Source of the DNA: Pseudomonas fluorescens
GTDB taxonomy: Bacteria > Pseudomonadota > Gammaproteobacteria > Pseudomonadales > Pseudomonadaceae
Assembly (NCBI RefSeq): GCF_001902145.1
Contig: NZ_MRST01000021.1
Span: 62,001 to 126,000 of the forward strand
Length of the DNA stretch: 64,000 nt
Reading direction: 5' to 3'
The position numbers and the translations under genes are program-made. Shown in pieces: positions 43,973-53,054 of this stretch. The notes below the pieces were generated by a model. It ran no database searches. It was given only the letters and a program-made list of their open reading frames with translations, and was not told the origin of the DNA. The stretch's first letter is position 1. Each line of letters begins with the position of its first letter.

Positions 43973-45193
43973 ATGAAGGTGGCCGCCAAGTGGGCAGCGA
44001 GCCTGGTCGTGCTGGCGCTGAGCGGGCCGGGCTGGTGCGCGAAGAAAGTCGACCTGGATTACCACATCAAGCTGTTGCCCCAAAGCCAGCAGGCCGAAGT
44101 GCGCGTCAGCCTATCCCAAGGCGCGGTGGTGCGCAGCCTGAACTTTGACCTGGGTCGCGACGGTGACTACAGCGACTTCAAGGCCGATGGCCAGTGGCAG
44201 GTCACGGGCAACCGTGGCCTGTGGCAACCCAGCCCTGACAAGGCCAGCCTGACCTACCGGGTGCGCCTGGCGCATGCGCGCAAGCCCGGTATTTACGACA
44301 CGCGGATCACGCCCGGCTGGGCGTTACTGCGTGGCGAAGACCTGGTGCCGGCCGCCCGTCTCGACCAGCAAGACGGTATCGAGCTGGTCTCACGCCTGAT
44401 GTTCGAACTGCCGACCGGTTGGAAGAGCGTCGAAACCGCCTGGCCGCGCATTGGCCCAAACAAATTTCGCATCGACAACGTGTCCCGGCTGTTCGACCGC
44501 CCCACCGGCTGGATGCTGGCCGGCAACCTCGGCAGCCGCCGCCTGCGCCTGGGTGAAACCGACGTCACCGTGGCCTCGCCAAAGGGGCAGGGCATGCGCC
44601 GCATGGACGTGCTGACGTTGCTGACGTTTGTCTGGCCCCAGGTGGAAGCCGCGTTCCCGCGCCATCCCGGCAAACTGTTGATCGTCGGCGCCAGTGACCC
44701 GATGCGGCGGGGTGCTTATTCGTTGCGCGATTCGATCTACCTCAACAGCCGTACGCCACTGGTCAGCGAAAATGGCAGCAGCCCGGTGCTGCGCGAAGTG
44801 GTGCAGGCCATCGGGCGCTTCAATGACCACGACAGCAGTGACTGGATCAGCGAGGGCTTGGGTGAGTACTACGCGATTGAGCTTATGCGACGTGCCGGTG
44901 GCATCACCGATGAGCGCTATGCGGCGATCCAGGCACGGCTGACCAAGGAAGGCAAAGACGTCACCACCCTCAAAGGCGAGCACGTCAACGGCGCGACGCT
45001 GGCGCGTTCGGTGGTGGTATTGCAGGAACTGGACCGTGAGATCCGCGTGAAGACCCACAACAAACGCTCCCTGGACGATCTGGCGCAGGCGGTGATGCGG
45101 GTGAACAGCATCAACACCAAAGAGTTCGTGCAGTTGGCCGAGAGTGTGATCGGTGAGTCGTCGGTGGTACTGGATAGCAAACTGCTGCGCTGA
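43973..45193 (+). CDS. periplasmic M61-peptidase-like protein lacking the HExxH motif
   Basis: A 406-residue protein with a Sec signal (MKVAAKWAASLVVLALSGPGWC) and an M61/M1-like arrangement: a beta-rich N-terminal domain, then a gluzincin-like core. The usual zinc motif would fall near residue 275 but reads REVVQ instead of HExxH, while the downstream WISEGLGEYYA third-ligand motif is kept. CGAGGAG at 43961-43967 supports the ATG at 43973. It is probably an inactive or binding homologue of a peptidase; this is inferred. Confidence 0.75.
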   Translation: MKVAAKWAASLVVLALSGPGWCAKKVDLDYHIKLLPQSQQAEVRVSLSQGAVVRSLNFDLGRDGDYSDFKADGQWQVTGNRGLWQPSPDKASLTYRVRLAHARKPGIYDTRITPGWALLRGEDLVPAARLDQQDGIELVSRLMFELPTGWKSVETAWPRIGPNKFRIDNVSRLFDRPTGWMLAGNLGSRRLRLGETDVTVASPKGQGMRRMDVLTLLTFVWPQVEAAFPRHPGKLLIVGASDPMRRGAYSLRDSIYLNSRTPLVSENGSSPVLREVVQAIGRFNDHDSSDWISEGLGEYYAIELMRRAGGITDERYAAIQARLTKEGKDVTTLKGEHVNGATLARSVVVLQELDREIRVKTHNKRSLDDLAQAVMRVNSINTKEFVQLAESVIGESSVVLDSKLLR

Positions 45194-45217
45194 TCCCAAC
45201 CCCTGTGCAATTCAAAA

Positions 45218-45304
45218 TGTGGGAGGGGGCTTGGCCCCGATGGCGGTGGGTCAGCAAAAAGTAGGCTGCTGACACTCTGCTATCGGGGGCAAGCCCCCTC
45301 CCGC
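45218..45304. repeat. REPIN (GTGGGAGGGGGCTT type)
   Basis: TGTGGGAGGGGGCTTGGCCCCGAT and the near reverse complement ATCGGGGGCAAGCCCCCTCCCGCA close an 87-base unit. This is a different REP subfamily from the GAGCGAGC and GAGCGGGC units nearby. The arms have two mismatches. Confidence 0.85.
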
Positions 45305-45335
45305 ATTTGAATCTCCAGCATGTCCAAGTCTTAGG

Positions 45336-45686
45336 TCAGGCTTTAGGTTTCACAACCTTTTCAGCCGCCACTTCGGCCTTGGTCTTCAGGTTCTTCAACT
45401 CTTCACCAGCCCGTTCGATCTTGGTGCGCACGCTGTTCATTTCCTGGCGGCCCTGTTCCAGTTTGTCCTTGAGCGAACTGTGCCCGGTAAAGCCACGGGC
45501 CAGTGCCACGCCACCAATCGCCACCTGGATCAGCCCGAAAATCCCGCCGCGGCGCAGGCCTTTACCCACCATCATCACGCCACCGGCCACCGAGCCGATG
45601 CGCTCCCAGCCGTGCACGTTCTGGTTGGGTTGCGGCTTCAACGGTGTGGCTTCGATGACAGGTCGCAAGGTTTTGCTGTCGCTCAT
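45336..45686 (-). CDS. DUF2892/YgaP-like inner-membrane protein
   Basis: A 116-residue protein with a membrane region from about 26 to 65 (GWERIGSVAGGVMMVGKGLRRGG, then FGLIQVAIGGVALARGFTG), the two-helix hairpin of DUF2892 proteins, followed by a C-terminal coiled coil (residues 70-110, Lys/Glu-rich). Function unknown. GGAGA before the ATG at 45686. Confidence 0.8.
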   Translation of the reverse strand: MSDSKTLRPVIEATPLKPQPNQNVHGWERIGSVAGGVMMVGKGLRRGGIFGLIQVAIGGVALARGFTGHSSLKDKLEQGRQEMNSVRTKIERAGEELKNLKTKAEVAAEKVVKPKA

Positions 45687-45753
45687 GATCAGTCTCCAAC
45701 AAGGGCAAGTGTTACTAGCTGACTGCGCGCACGTGCCGGATGTTCCCGCAATA

Positions 45754-46221
45754 TCAGTACTTGGGGCCTGAACGGGTGTTATTGCCCTTGGCCAGGCGGT
45801 CGTAGAGCACCACGTTGACCGTAGCCGCAAGGTTCATGCAGCCGGTAGTGGGGATGTACACCACGTCCTCGCACCAGTCGCGGATCTCTTTGTCCAGGGA
45901 GCCGTCTTCGGGGCCGAAGATATACAGCGCGCGGTCGGGGTGGGTGTATTCAGGCAACGGGCGGGCGCCTTCGACCAATTCCACGGCCACCGGGATGCAG
46001 CCCAGGGGCAGGATCTTTTTCAGGTCGTCGATGCCGATCAGCGGGATATCGTGGTGCACCTTCTTGGTGTCGGTGATGAAATCCCGGGCGCGCTCGTAAC
46101 GCACGCCGGTGTAGAACACCGAGGCCACGCCGTAGCAGCCGGCGGCACGCATCACCGAGCCGACGTTTTCGGGGGATTTGGGGTTATACAGACCGATGCA
46201 GCTGTAGCGTTTATTGCCCAC
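45754..46221 (-). CDS. TrmH-family (SPOUT) RNA methyltransferase, TrmL-like
   Basis: A 155-residue SPOUT protein. SPENVGSVMRAAGCYG (N-terminal half), ALYIFGPEDGSLDKE (motif 2) and TGCMNLAATVNVVLYDRL (motif 3, the knotted SAM site) are present. These proteins 2'-O-methylate RNA, TrmL acting at the tRNA wobble base. The start is GTG at 46221 (VGNKRYSCIG), chosen over upstream in-frame codons that lie in a REP. Target RNA not determined. Confidence 0.88.
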   Translation of the reverse strand: MGNKRYSCIGLYNPKSPENVGSVMRAAGCYGVASVFYTGVRYERARDFITDTKKVHHDIPLIGIDDLKKILPLGCIPVAVELVEGARPLPEYTHPDRALYIFGPEDGSLDKEIRDWCEDVVYIPTTGCMNLAATVNVVLYDRLAKGNNTRSGPKY

Positions 46222-46310
46222 GGGGAAGGGTGCCTTGAGAAAAACGGCGATTATACGGGGAATGTGGGAATGCGGTCGGGAACAAGTTGTGTGTTGTTGC
46301 AGCAGCCGCC

Positions 46311-46376
46311 TTCGCGAGCAAGCCCGCTCCCACATTCAAACGCATTCCAAATGTGGGAGCGGGCTTGCTCGCGAAG
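46311..46376. repeat. close-spaced inverted REP pair
   Basis: TTCGCGAGCAAGCCCGCTCCCACATT and, 22 bases on, AATGTGGGAGCGGGCTTGCTCGCGAA face each other as a pair with a short spacer. They are in opposite order to the normal REPIN, with GTGGG innermost. Confidence 0.85.
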
Positions 46377-46401
46377 GGGCCAGGGCAGTCAGCGCAGAGC
46401 T

Positions 46402-46776
46402 TCAGTCGTCTTTCTTCATCAGCCCGGCCAACGCCGCAAACGGGTTGTGCGTGGCCTTGGCAATGCTCGGGCTGCTGGTGGAGCCTTCACCGAAGTATTG
46501 CTGGTCGGTGTAGCGCGAGTGTTCGTTATCGTGGCAGTACAGGCACAGCAACTCCCAGTTGGAACCGTCCTGGGGGTTGTCATCATGGTTGTGGTTACGG
46601 TGGTGGACGGTCAGTTCACTCAAGCGCTTGCCGGAAAACTCACGGGCGCAGCGGCCGCACACGTGGGGGTACATCTTCAAGGCTTTATCGCGGTAGCCCA
46701 TTTCGCGGTCGCGCTGGGCATCGGCGAGGATGCGGTCCAGCTTGGCGGTGTGGGAGGGCGGGTTGGTCGAGCTCAT
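46402..46776 (-). CDS. yajD: YajD-type HNH nuclease
   Basis: A 124-residue HNH protein. CGRCAREF (Zn knuckle), SELTVHHRNHNHDDNPQDGSNW (the HH/N nuclease core) and LLCLYCHDNEHSR (second Cys pair and metal His) fit YajD. Conserved in gammaproteobacteria, function unknown. AGGAG sits five bases before the ATG at 46776 and only two before the ATG at 46779, so the second is preferred. Confidence 0.92.
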   Translation of the reverse strand: MSSTNPPSHTAKLDRILADAQRDREMGYRDKALKMYPHVCGRCAREFSGKRLSELTVHHRNHNHDDNPQDGSNWELLCLYCHDNEHSRYTDQQYFGEGSTSSPSIAKATHNPFAALAGLMKKDD

Positions 46777-46835
46777 CATGGCTCCTGGCTATTGGGTGGT
46801 CACGGACAGGTTGATTCTAGCTAATTACAGCGCAA

Positions 46836-47522
46836 TTAGCCCTTGAGCTTCTCTGCAATCCAGATGGTATGCCGCGTGCCCTTGTTGCCGTGGGCAAACA
46901 CCTGCACCTCCTCGGCCTTGAAGCCGGCCTTGCGCAATTTGTCACTGAACAGCTTGTCGGCACTGGCCGACCACACCGCCAGCACGCCCTTGGGCCGCAG
47001 GGCCTTGGCGCACGCGGCCAGGCCACTGGCCGAGTACAGCCAACTGTTGGCTTTTTGCGTGAGCCCCTCGGGGCCGTTGTCGACGTCGAGCATGATCGCG
47101 TCAAAGCCTTGGGGCTCGGCCTGCAGTACCTTGGCCACGTCTTCCTGGCGGATTACGGTGCGCGGGTCCAGCAGCGGGCGTCCGGATTTCTCCCCCAGCG
47201 GCCCACGGTTCCATTCCACGACGCCGGGCACCAGTTCGGCCACCACCACTTCGGCGTTTTTGCCCAACTGCTTGAGCGCCGCGGCCAAGGTAAAGCCCAT
47301 GCCCAGGCCGCCGATCAGCACCCGTGAACCCGGGCGACCGGCCACCTTGCGGCAGGGAATCTCGGCCAGGGCATCTTCGGAGCCGTGCATGCGCGTGTTC
47401 ATCAACTGGCCACCGTCACCGCCCTGGATCTTGATGACGAAGTCCTCGCCGTATTCGAACAGGCACAAGGCACCGCCGTTGTCGGGGATCGGAGTGGTGT
47501 CCAGCAGAACGAAACGTTTCAT
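46836..47522 (-). CDS. spermidine-synthase-like methyltransferase-fold protein
   Basis: A 228-residue protein with GGLGMGFTLAAALK (SAM or dcSAM glycine loop), VVAELVPGVVEWN and DAIMLDVDNGPEG, matching the spermidine synthase-like proteins of unknown specificity. It lacks the first beta-domain of true SpeE. It lies 60 bases upstream of yajD on the same strand but with separate spacing. An aminopropyl or methyl transfer activity is possible. Confidence 0.85.
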   Translation of the reverse strand: MKRFVLLDTTPIPDNGGALCLFEYGEDFVIKIQGGDGGQLMNTRMHGSEDALAEIPCRKVAGRPGSRVLIGGLGMGFTLAAALKQLGKNAEVVVAELVPGVVEWNRGPLGEKSGRPLLDPRTVIRQEDVAKVLQAEPQGFDAIMLDVDNGPEGLTQKANSWLYSASGLAACAKALRPKGVLAVWSASADKLFSDKLRKAGFKAEEVQVFAHGNKGTRHTIWIAEKLKG

Positions 47523-47600
47523 GGAAATCTCATTGGGAAGGGCATTCTTGCGCGGTTGGGAGTAGCCTTACGACATTCCGGTCAGGCCATGGAGCCATCG

Positions 47601-47882
47601 ATGAAGTGCAGCATTCTAACGGTCATTGTGTTGAGCGCGCTCGCATTGGGTACCGCGCAGGCTCAGGAGTTACAAACCGTACCGGTCGCGCCCGCGCCAA
47701 CCCCAGGCGCGCCGGGCACGCCAACGCCCACGTTATACCCGCAAGTCACTCCGCCCGTTGCGCCCAAGACCCATAATGGCTCGCCACCGCTGGTGCCCAT
47801 CGTGCTGCCGGCGCCGCCCAAGGACCAGACCGTCCCTGGCCTGCTGCAAAACGACAGCAAGCCAAAAGCGCCGGGCGGTTAG
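47601..47882 (+). CDS. small secreted proline-rich protein
   Basis: A 93-residue protein with a Sec signal MKCSILTVIVLSALALGTAQA and a mature part very rich in Pro, Val, Ala and Thr (PAPTPGAPGTPTPTLYPQV). No Cys in the mature part. The ATG at 47601 follows GGAG by six bases; the ATG at 47589 adds four residues. The stop overlaps the convergent oligopeptidase stop by four bases. Function unknown, probably an exported disordered protein. Confidence 0.7.
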   Translation: MKCSILTVIVLSALALGTAQAQELQTVPVAPAPTPGAPGTPTPTLYPQVTPPVAPKTHNGSPPLVPIVLPAPPKDQTVPGLLQNDSKPKAPGG

Positions 47883-49921
47883 ACCAGACCGAGGGCCTTG
47901 AACACAAAGGCGTATTCGAGGGCGACGTCACGTAGCCCCTGATAGCGCCCGCTCATGCCGCCATGGCCGGCACCCAGCTCGGTCTTGAGCAGCAGCAGGT
48001 TATCGTCCGTCTTGGTATCCCGCAGCTTGGCCACCCACTTGGCGGCTTCCCAGTACTGCACGCGGCTGTCGTTATAGCCGGCGATCACCAGCGTGGCCGG
48101 GTAAGCCTGTGCGCTGACGTTCTCGTACGGCGCGTAAGCCTTGATGCGCGCATACACCTCGGGGTCCTCGGGGTTGCCCCATTCGTCGTACTCGGTGATG
48201 GTCAGCGGCAGTTCCGGGTCGAGCATGGTATTGAGCACATCGACGAACGGCACTTCGGCAATCGCCGCCTGGAACAATTCCGGACGCTGGTTGAGTACGG
48301 CGCCGATCAACAGGCCACCGGCACTGCCGCCGCTGATCGCCAGTTGCTGGGCGGTGGTCAGGCCCTCGGCGATCAAGTGTTCGGCGCAGGCGATAAAGTC
48401 GCTGAAGGTGTTCTGCTTGTGTTCCTGCTTGCCGTTGCGATACCAGGCTTCCCCCAGCTCACCGCCGCCGCGCACATGGGCGATGGCAAACGCCACCCCA
48501 CGGTCGAGCAAGCTCAGGCGCGCATGGGAGAACCACGGGTCCAGGCTTGAGCCGTAGGCACCGTAGCCATACAGGTACAGCGGCGTCGGCTTGCCGAGCT
48601 GGTCACGCTTGACCACCAGGCTGATGGGTACCTGGGTGCCGTCGGCGGACGTGGCCCACAGGCGTTGGCTGACGTAATCGTCGGCGTTGAAGACGCCCAG
48701 CACCGGAGTTTCCTTGAGTACGACCTGCGCGCCTGTCGCCAGCTCGAGCTGGCGCACTTGGGCCGGGCGATTCAAGGCTTCATAGCGCAGGCGGATCTTG
48801 TCGCTGGGAAACTCCAGGCTGTTCTGCACGTAGAGGCTGTAGGCGGCGTCAGGCAATTGCACCCGATAGGCCGGCACATCCTCAGGGTGCACTTCGATGA
48901 CCGGCAGGCCACCGATGCGCAGGCTCAAGGTCATGGCGTTGGCGTTCAGGCTCACGCCGTCAAGCATGACCTCGTCGCTGTGGGGGATCAGGTTCTGCCA
49001 GTCCGCTTCGGTGGGCGGCGTGCCGGTGTCGGCGGCAACGTACAGCGCATGGTTGATGCCGTCGCGGTTGCTGCGGATAAACCAGGTCCATTCGCCGTTA
49101 CGCTTGCCGTGGTCGACATCGTACTCGTGGTCTTCGACCCGTGGCGCCAGGCAGGTGAAGGCCAGGTGCGGTTGATCGGCGTCCAGCGCCCAGACTTCGC
49201 TGGTGGTCTTGCTGCCCAGGGCCAGCAACAGCTGGCGCTCGGAGCTGGACCGGTAGCAATGCAGGAAGAAACGGCCGTCGGGCTCGTGGAACACTTCCTG
49301 CGCGGCGGTGCCGTCCAGGCGATACCGGTACAGTTTGTGCGGGCGATGGGTGTCGTCCAGTTCGCCGAAAAACAACGTCAGGCTGTCATTGGCCCAGGTC
49401 ATGCTGCCGTCGCAGTTGTCGAACGCCAGTTCGCTGACCTTGTCGGTCGCCAATTCCTTCACGAACAGGGTGTAGATCTCTTCGCCGCTGGTATCGAGGC
49501 TGTAGGCCAGGCGTTGGTGATCGGGGCTGATGCTGAACGCGCCCAGGGAGAAAAAGCCGCCATTGGCCAGCACGTTCGGGTCCAGCAACAGCTCTTCGCT
49601 GCTGGTGTCCACCTGGTTGCTGTCATCGGCCGGGCGGCGGCAGCGGTAGTGGCGGGCGTATTCGTCGCCGGCGGTGGTGCGGGTGTAATACAGATACGGG
49701 CCCCAAGGGGAGGGCAGGGACAGGTCGGTTTCCAGAATGCGGCCCTTGATCTCGTCGAACAGGGTCTCGCGCAACGCCTGCTGGTCGGCGAGTTGGGCTT
49801 CCTGCCAAGCGTTTTCGGCCTTGAGGTAGTCGAGCACCTCAGGGTTGTCGCGTTCTTGCAGCCAGGCGTACGGGTCTGGGCCTGGGGCCTTGCGGGCAAT
49901 CGGTGCGGTGGAAATAGGCAT
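47879..49921 (-). CDS. ptrB: oligopeptidase B (S9 prolyl-oligopeptidase family)
   Basis: A 680-residue enzyme with an N-terminal seven-bladed propeller and a C-terminal alpha/beta hydrolase. The catalytic Ser lies in ISGGSAGGLLIG, the Asp in YNDSRVQYWE and the His in ELGAGHGGMSGR. It cleaves short peptides after basic residues; acidic substrate-binding regions are characteristic. The ATG at 49921 (MPISTAPIARKAPGPDPYAWL) gives the common N-terminus. The stop overlaps the convergent proline-rich gene. Confidence 0.92.
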   Translation of the reverse strand: MPISTAPIARKAPGPDPYAWLQERDNPEVLDYLKAENAWQEAQLADQQALRETLFDEIKGRILETDLSLPSPWGPYLYYTRTTAGDEYARHYRCRRPADDSNQVDTSSEELLLDPNVLANGGFFSLGAFSISPDHQRLAYSLDTSGEEIYTLFVKELATDKVSELAFDNCDGSMTWANDSLTLFFGELDDTHRPHKLYRYRLDGTAAQEVFHEPDGRFFLHCYRSSSERQLLLALGSKTTSEVWALDADQPHLAFTCLAPRVEDHEYDVDHGKRNGEWTWFIRSNRDGINHALYVAADTGTPPTEADWQNLIPHSDEVMLDGVSLNANAMTLSLRIGGLPVIEVHPEDVPAYRVQLPDAAYSLYVQNSLEFPSDKIRLRYEALNRPAQVRQLELATGAQVVLKETPVLGVFNADDYVSQRLWATSADGTQVPISLVVKRDQLGKPTPLYLYGYGAYGSSLDPWFSHARLSLLDRGVAFAIAHVRGGGELGEAWYRNGKQEHKQNTFSDFIACAEHLIAEGLTTAQQLAISGGSAGGLLIGAVLNQRPELFQAAIAEVPFVDVLNTMLDPELPLTITEYDEWGNPEDPEVYARIKAYAPYENVSAQAYPATLVIAGYNDSRVQYWEAAKWVAKLRDTKTDDNLLLLKTELGAGHGGMSGRYQGLRDVALEYAFVFKALGLV

Positions 49922-50011
49922 GGATAATTCCCTATCTGGCAGACGGTGGCAGGCATTGCAGCCGCGACACGCAAAAGCCGTTATCATAGCCGCCTGTTTG
50001 CCAACCTTGCC

Positions 50012-50473
50012 ATGGACACCATGACCGAGAACGACTATCTGACCGCTTGGGGCCTTTACGCCTTCGCCGCTTTGGGCTGCCTGTTGGTGTGGTGGCGCAT
50101 GACCCGCTGGATCTGGCGCTGGCTGCGCGAGCCCCTGCAATTGCTGATGGCGGTGTTGCTGCTCAGCCCGACCATTGTCGACCCGGTCAAGACCCAGTTT
50201 GCGCCGGCCGTGGCCATTACCGCCCTGGACCTGGTGCTCAAGGTCGGCAACAACGCCTGGCGCGCCATTTCCGACCTGTTCATGTACACGATGATCGTGT
50301 TTGCCCTGTACATCGTGTTTGTGCTGATCCGCTGGCCCATCGAGCGCGCCGCCAACGCCCGCCGTGAGCGCAAGGCCGCTGCCGATGCGGCCTTGGCCGA
50401 CGAGCCGCAGGACGATGAGCCGTTCCGTCGTCCTGCGCCTGCGGGCGGTATGCGGGTCGAACCGCGCCTTTAA
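50012..50473 (+). CDS. small polytopic membrane protein of unknown function
   Basis: A 153-residue protein with three clear hydrophobic helices (about residues 10-28, 40-60 and 88-108) and a charged C-terminal tail rich in Arg, Asp and Pro. Common in Pseudomonas, function unknown. Two Met codons (50012, 50021) are possible; the ribosome-binding site does not decide. The next gene starts 30 bases after its stop. Confidence 0.75.
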   Translation: MDTMTENDYLTAWGLYAFAALGCLLVWWRMTRWIWRWLREPLQLLMAVLLLSPTIVDPVKTQFAPAVAITALDLVLKVGNNAWRAISDLFMYTMIVFALYIVFVLIRWPIERAANARRERKAAADAALADEPQDDEPFRRPAPAGGMRVEPRL

Positions 50474-50503
50474 CGTTGTCCGCCCTGCAGCGAGAGCCCT
50501 GGC

Positions 50504-51280
50504 ATGTGTGAATTATTGGGCATGAGTGCCAACGTCCCCACCGATATCGTATTCAGCTTTACCGGGTTGATGCAGCGCGGTGGGCGTACCGGCCCGCACC
50601 GCGATGGCTGGGGCATTGCCTTCTATGAAGGCCGCGGCCTGCGCCTGTTCCAGGACCCGGCTGCCAGTAGCGAGTCGGAAGTCGCCTTGCTGGTGCAGCG
50701 TTACCCTATCAAGAGCGAAGTGGTGATCGGCCATATCCGTCAGGCCAACGTGGGCAAGGTCAGCCTGGCCAATACCCATCCGTTCGTGCGCGAGCTGTGG
50801 GGCCGCAACTGGTGTTTTGCCCACAACGGCCAACTGGCGGACTTCAATCCCCGCGCCACCTTCTACCGGCCGGTGGGCGATACCGACAGCGAGGCGGCGT
50901 TTTGCGACCTGCTCAATCGTGTGCGCGAAGCCTTCCCCGAGCCGGTGGACATCGAACAGGTGCTGCCCGACCTGATCGCCGCCTGCGCCGAATACCGCAG
51001 CAAGGGCGTGTTCAACTGCCTGCTCAGTGACGGCGACTGGCTGTTCTGCTATTGCTCGACCAAGCTGGCACAGATCACCCGGCGGGCGCCTTTTGGCCCG
51101 GCGCGCTTGAAAGATGTCGACGTGATCGTCGACTTTCAGGCCGAAACCACCCCCAATGATGTGGTAACGGTGATCGCCACCGAGCCGTTGACCGACAACG
51201 AAAACTGGACCCGCTACGAACCGGGCCAATGGAGCCTGTGGCGACGCGGTGAATGTGTCAGCCAGGGCGTTACCGAGTAA
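50504..51280 (+). CDS. class II glutamine amidotransferase (YafJ-like)
   Basis: A 258-residue Ntn-hydrolase protein. Catalytic Cys2 ([19 protein letters not shown]) becomes the N-terminus, as in YafJ/GATase II proteins. [13 protein letters not shown] and the strand [14 protein letters not shown] follow. It has no synthetase domain, so it is a putative glutaminase-type amidotransferase of unknown partner. Probably co-expressed with the DUF2937 protein, whose start is 10 bases downstream. Confidence 0.92.
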   Translation: MCELLGMSANVPTDIVFSFTGLMQRGGRTGPHRDGWGIAFYEGRGLRLFQDPAASSESEVALLVQRYPIKSEVVIGHIRQANVGKVSLANTHPFVRELWGRNWCFAHNGQLADFNPRATFYRPVGDTDSEAAFCDLLNRVREAFPEPVDIEQVLPDLIAACAEYRSKGVFNCLLSDGDWLFCYCSTKLAQITRRAPFGPARLKDVDVIVDFQAETTPNDVVTVIATEPLTDNENWTRYEPGQWSLWRRGECVSQGVTE

Positions 51281-51290
51281 GGAATCGAGC

Positions 51291-51833
51291 ATGTTGCTTA
51301 GCTATCTGCGGTTGGTACTGTTTGCCGTTGGCTTGTTGGTCGGCGTGCAGGTGCCGGGGTTCATCAATGACTACGCCAAGCGCGTCGAGGCCCACCTGAT
51401 CGAGGCCCAGACGGGCTTGCGCGGTTTCGAGTCCACGGCGCAGCAGTTTTTCAACGGTGATATGCAAGCCTTGGTGGCGCATTACCGCGCCAGCGATGAC
51501 CCGGTATTCCAGAGCGACGCCAGCAGCCTGGGCGCCATGCTCGATCGCCAGGTCGAGTTGGACAAGCAATACCAGGCCATGCAAGGCCCGTGGTACATCC
51601 GGGCGCTGCAAGTGGCGGTGGCCGCCGACCCGGATATCCGTCTGGAAACCTGGAATGGCTACAACTACCAGATCTTGCTGACACCCGAGGCTATGGGCTG
51701 GGGCTTGGGCGGGGCGATGCTGTTGTCATTCGGTATCGAATGCCTGTATCGCTTGATCGATTGGGTTGTGCTGGGCGGCCGACGCCTGCGTCAGAGCCGG
51801 CCCATCGAAGAGCGGGACCTCAAGGGCCTGTAG
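51291..51833 (+). CDS. DUF2937 membrane protein
   Basis: A 180-residue protein with a TM helix at each end (about residues 3-22 and 137-157) around a periplasmic domain, the layout of DUF2937. Its TAG stop at 51831-51833 lies inside the REPIN beginning at 51830, so the original stop codon may have been replaced. Function unknown. Confidence 0.88.
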   Translation: MLLSYLRLVLFAVGLLVGVQVPGFINDYAKRVEAHLIEAQTGLRGFESTAQQFFNGDMQALVAHYRASDDPVFQSDASSLGAMLDRQVELDKQYQAMQGPWYIRALQVAVAADPDIRLETWNGYNYQILLTPEAMGWGLGGAMLLSFGIECLYRLIDWVVLGGRRLRQSRPIEERDLKGL

Positions 51834-51927
51834 GAGCGAGCTTGCTCGCGAAAAACGTCAACGATAACGCGTGCTTCCTGAGTAAACGCGGCGTCTGTGG
51901 GTTTCTCGCGAGCAAGCTCGCTCCTAC
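51830..51927. repeat. REPIN overlapping the DUF2937 stop
   Basis: A 98-base unit between GTAGGAGCGAGCTTGCTCGC and its reverse complement, with AACGTCAACGATAACGCG inside. Its first bases, GTAGG, supply the TAG stop of the preceding gene. The right arm is followed by a partial extra REP (CAAGCCAGCTCC). Confidence 0.93.
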
Positions 51928-51959
51928 AAAAGCCTTAGGGCAAGCCAGCTCCTACAGTT

Positions 51960-52880
51960 TCAATCGGGTTTATTCAGTTGCATGCGTTCTGCACCGACTT
52001 GCTCGGCATAGCGGGCGACGACTTTCTGGCACAACCCCACAATCTCCTCCACCAACTCCACCCCCACGCGCCACGACACCACCACCTGCAAGTTCGGCAG
52101 GCGCTGGGCCATGGGCAGCATCACCAATTCCCCTCGCTCCAGCTCTTCGCTCACCAGCACCGGCGGCAGTGCGCCGATGCCGAAGCCATCGCGCAGCAAC
52201 CGGGTAATCGCCGACACCGAATTCACGCAGTTCATGCGCGGTGCCGCCACGCCATTGGCCTGCATCAAACTCAATACGTCCTGATGCGGGTGAGAGTTTT
52301 TCGAGTAGGTGATGATGCGCTCCTGGGCCAGTTCGGCAAGGGAGGCGTAGTCGCGGTTGTAGATCGACTGGCTGGCCACGATCCAGGCCATGGGGTGGCT
52401 GGCCAACTCCAGGCTGCGCACGGTTTCCAGGCGTAGCAGGTCGGTTTGCAGGATCAGGTCGAGAAAGCCTTTTTGTAGCTGATCGCTGAGGTTCAGCGCG
52501 GTATCGGCGATCAGCTCGATCTCCACCAGCGGGAACAGCTTCATCAGTTCAGCGACCAGCGGGCTGAGCCAGGTATGGATCACCGTGTCCATCGCGCCGA
52601 TCCGAATGCGCCCGACCTTGCTGCTGGTGGTTTCCAGAGACTGCTTCAAACCCTGCATGGTCACCATCATTTGCTCGGCATAGTCGAGCACTTTCAAACC
52701 GTCCGGGGTCAGGCTCACGCCTCGAGAGTCACGCAGGAAAAGCTTCACCCCTAGCTCGCTTTCGAGCACGGCGATGCGGCTGGAGATCGAGGCCTGGGTG
52801 GTGAACAGCTTCTCGGCCGTGAGCCGGAAGCTCTTGAGCCTGGCCACCCAGACGAAGGTTTCGAGGAACTTCAAATTCAT
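51960..52880 (-). CDS. LysR-family transcriptional regulator
   Basis: A 306-residue LysR protein ([40 protein letters not shown]). It is divergent from pxpA, with a 174-base gap, so it is the expected regulator of the 5-oxoprolinase genes. The effector domain covers about residues 90-290. Confidence 0.92.
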   Translation of the reverse strand: MNLKFLETFVWVARLKSFRLTAEKLFTTQASISSRIAVLESELGVKLFLRDSRGVSLTPDGLKVLDYAEQMMVTMQGLKQSLETTSSKVGRIRIGAMDTVIHTWLSPLVAELMKLFPLVEIELIADTALNLSDQLQKGFLDLILQTDLLRLETVRSLELASHPMAWIVASQSIYNRDYASLAELAQERIITYSKNSHPHQDVLSLMQANGVAAPRMNCVNSVSAITRLLRDGFGIGALPPVLVSEELERGELVMLPMAQRLPNLQVVVSWRVGVELVEEIVGLCQKVVARYAEQVGAERMQLNKPD

Positions 52881-53054
52881 GGGATCAACTTTTTCTTATG
52901 CATGGATCGGTTTTTATTAGTTGGACGTCGCACCGGGCAAGCGCCAAAAATCGAGCCGTTCCACGATAAGCGTCGTCGGGGTGCCAGGACAAGTTGCGAG
53001 TTCTGTGTAATACATCCCACACTACAAAAAACAAAACCTACAGGAGCGACCACC
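52881..53054. promoter_or_regulatory. divergent control region LysR / pxpA
   Basis: 174 bases, AT-rich next to the LysR start (TTTTTCTTATGCATGGATCGG), with ACAGGAGCG as the pxpA ribosome-binding site at 53040-53048. No certain operator was recognised. Confidence 0.4.

Noticed and set aside
48665..49927. 420-codon plus-strand ORF opposite ptrB
   Set aside because: Antisense to a complete oligopeptidase B; no domains.
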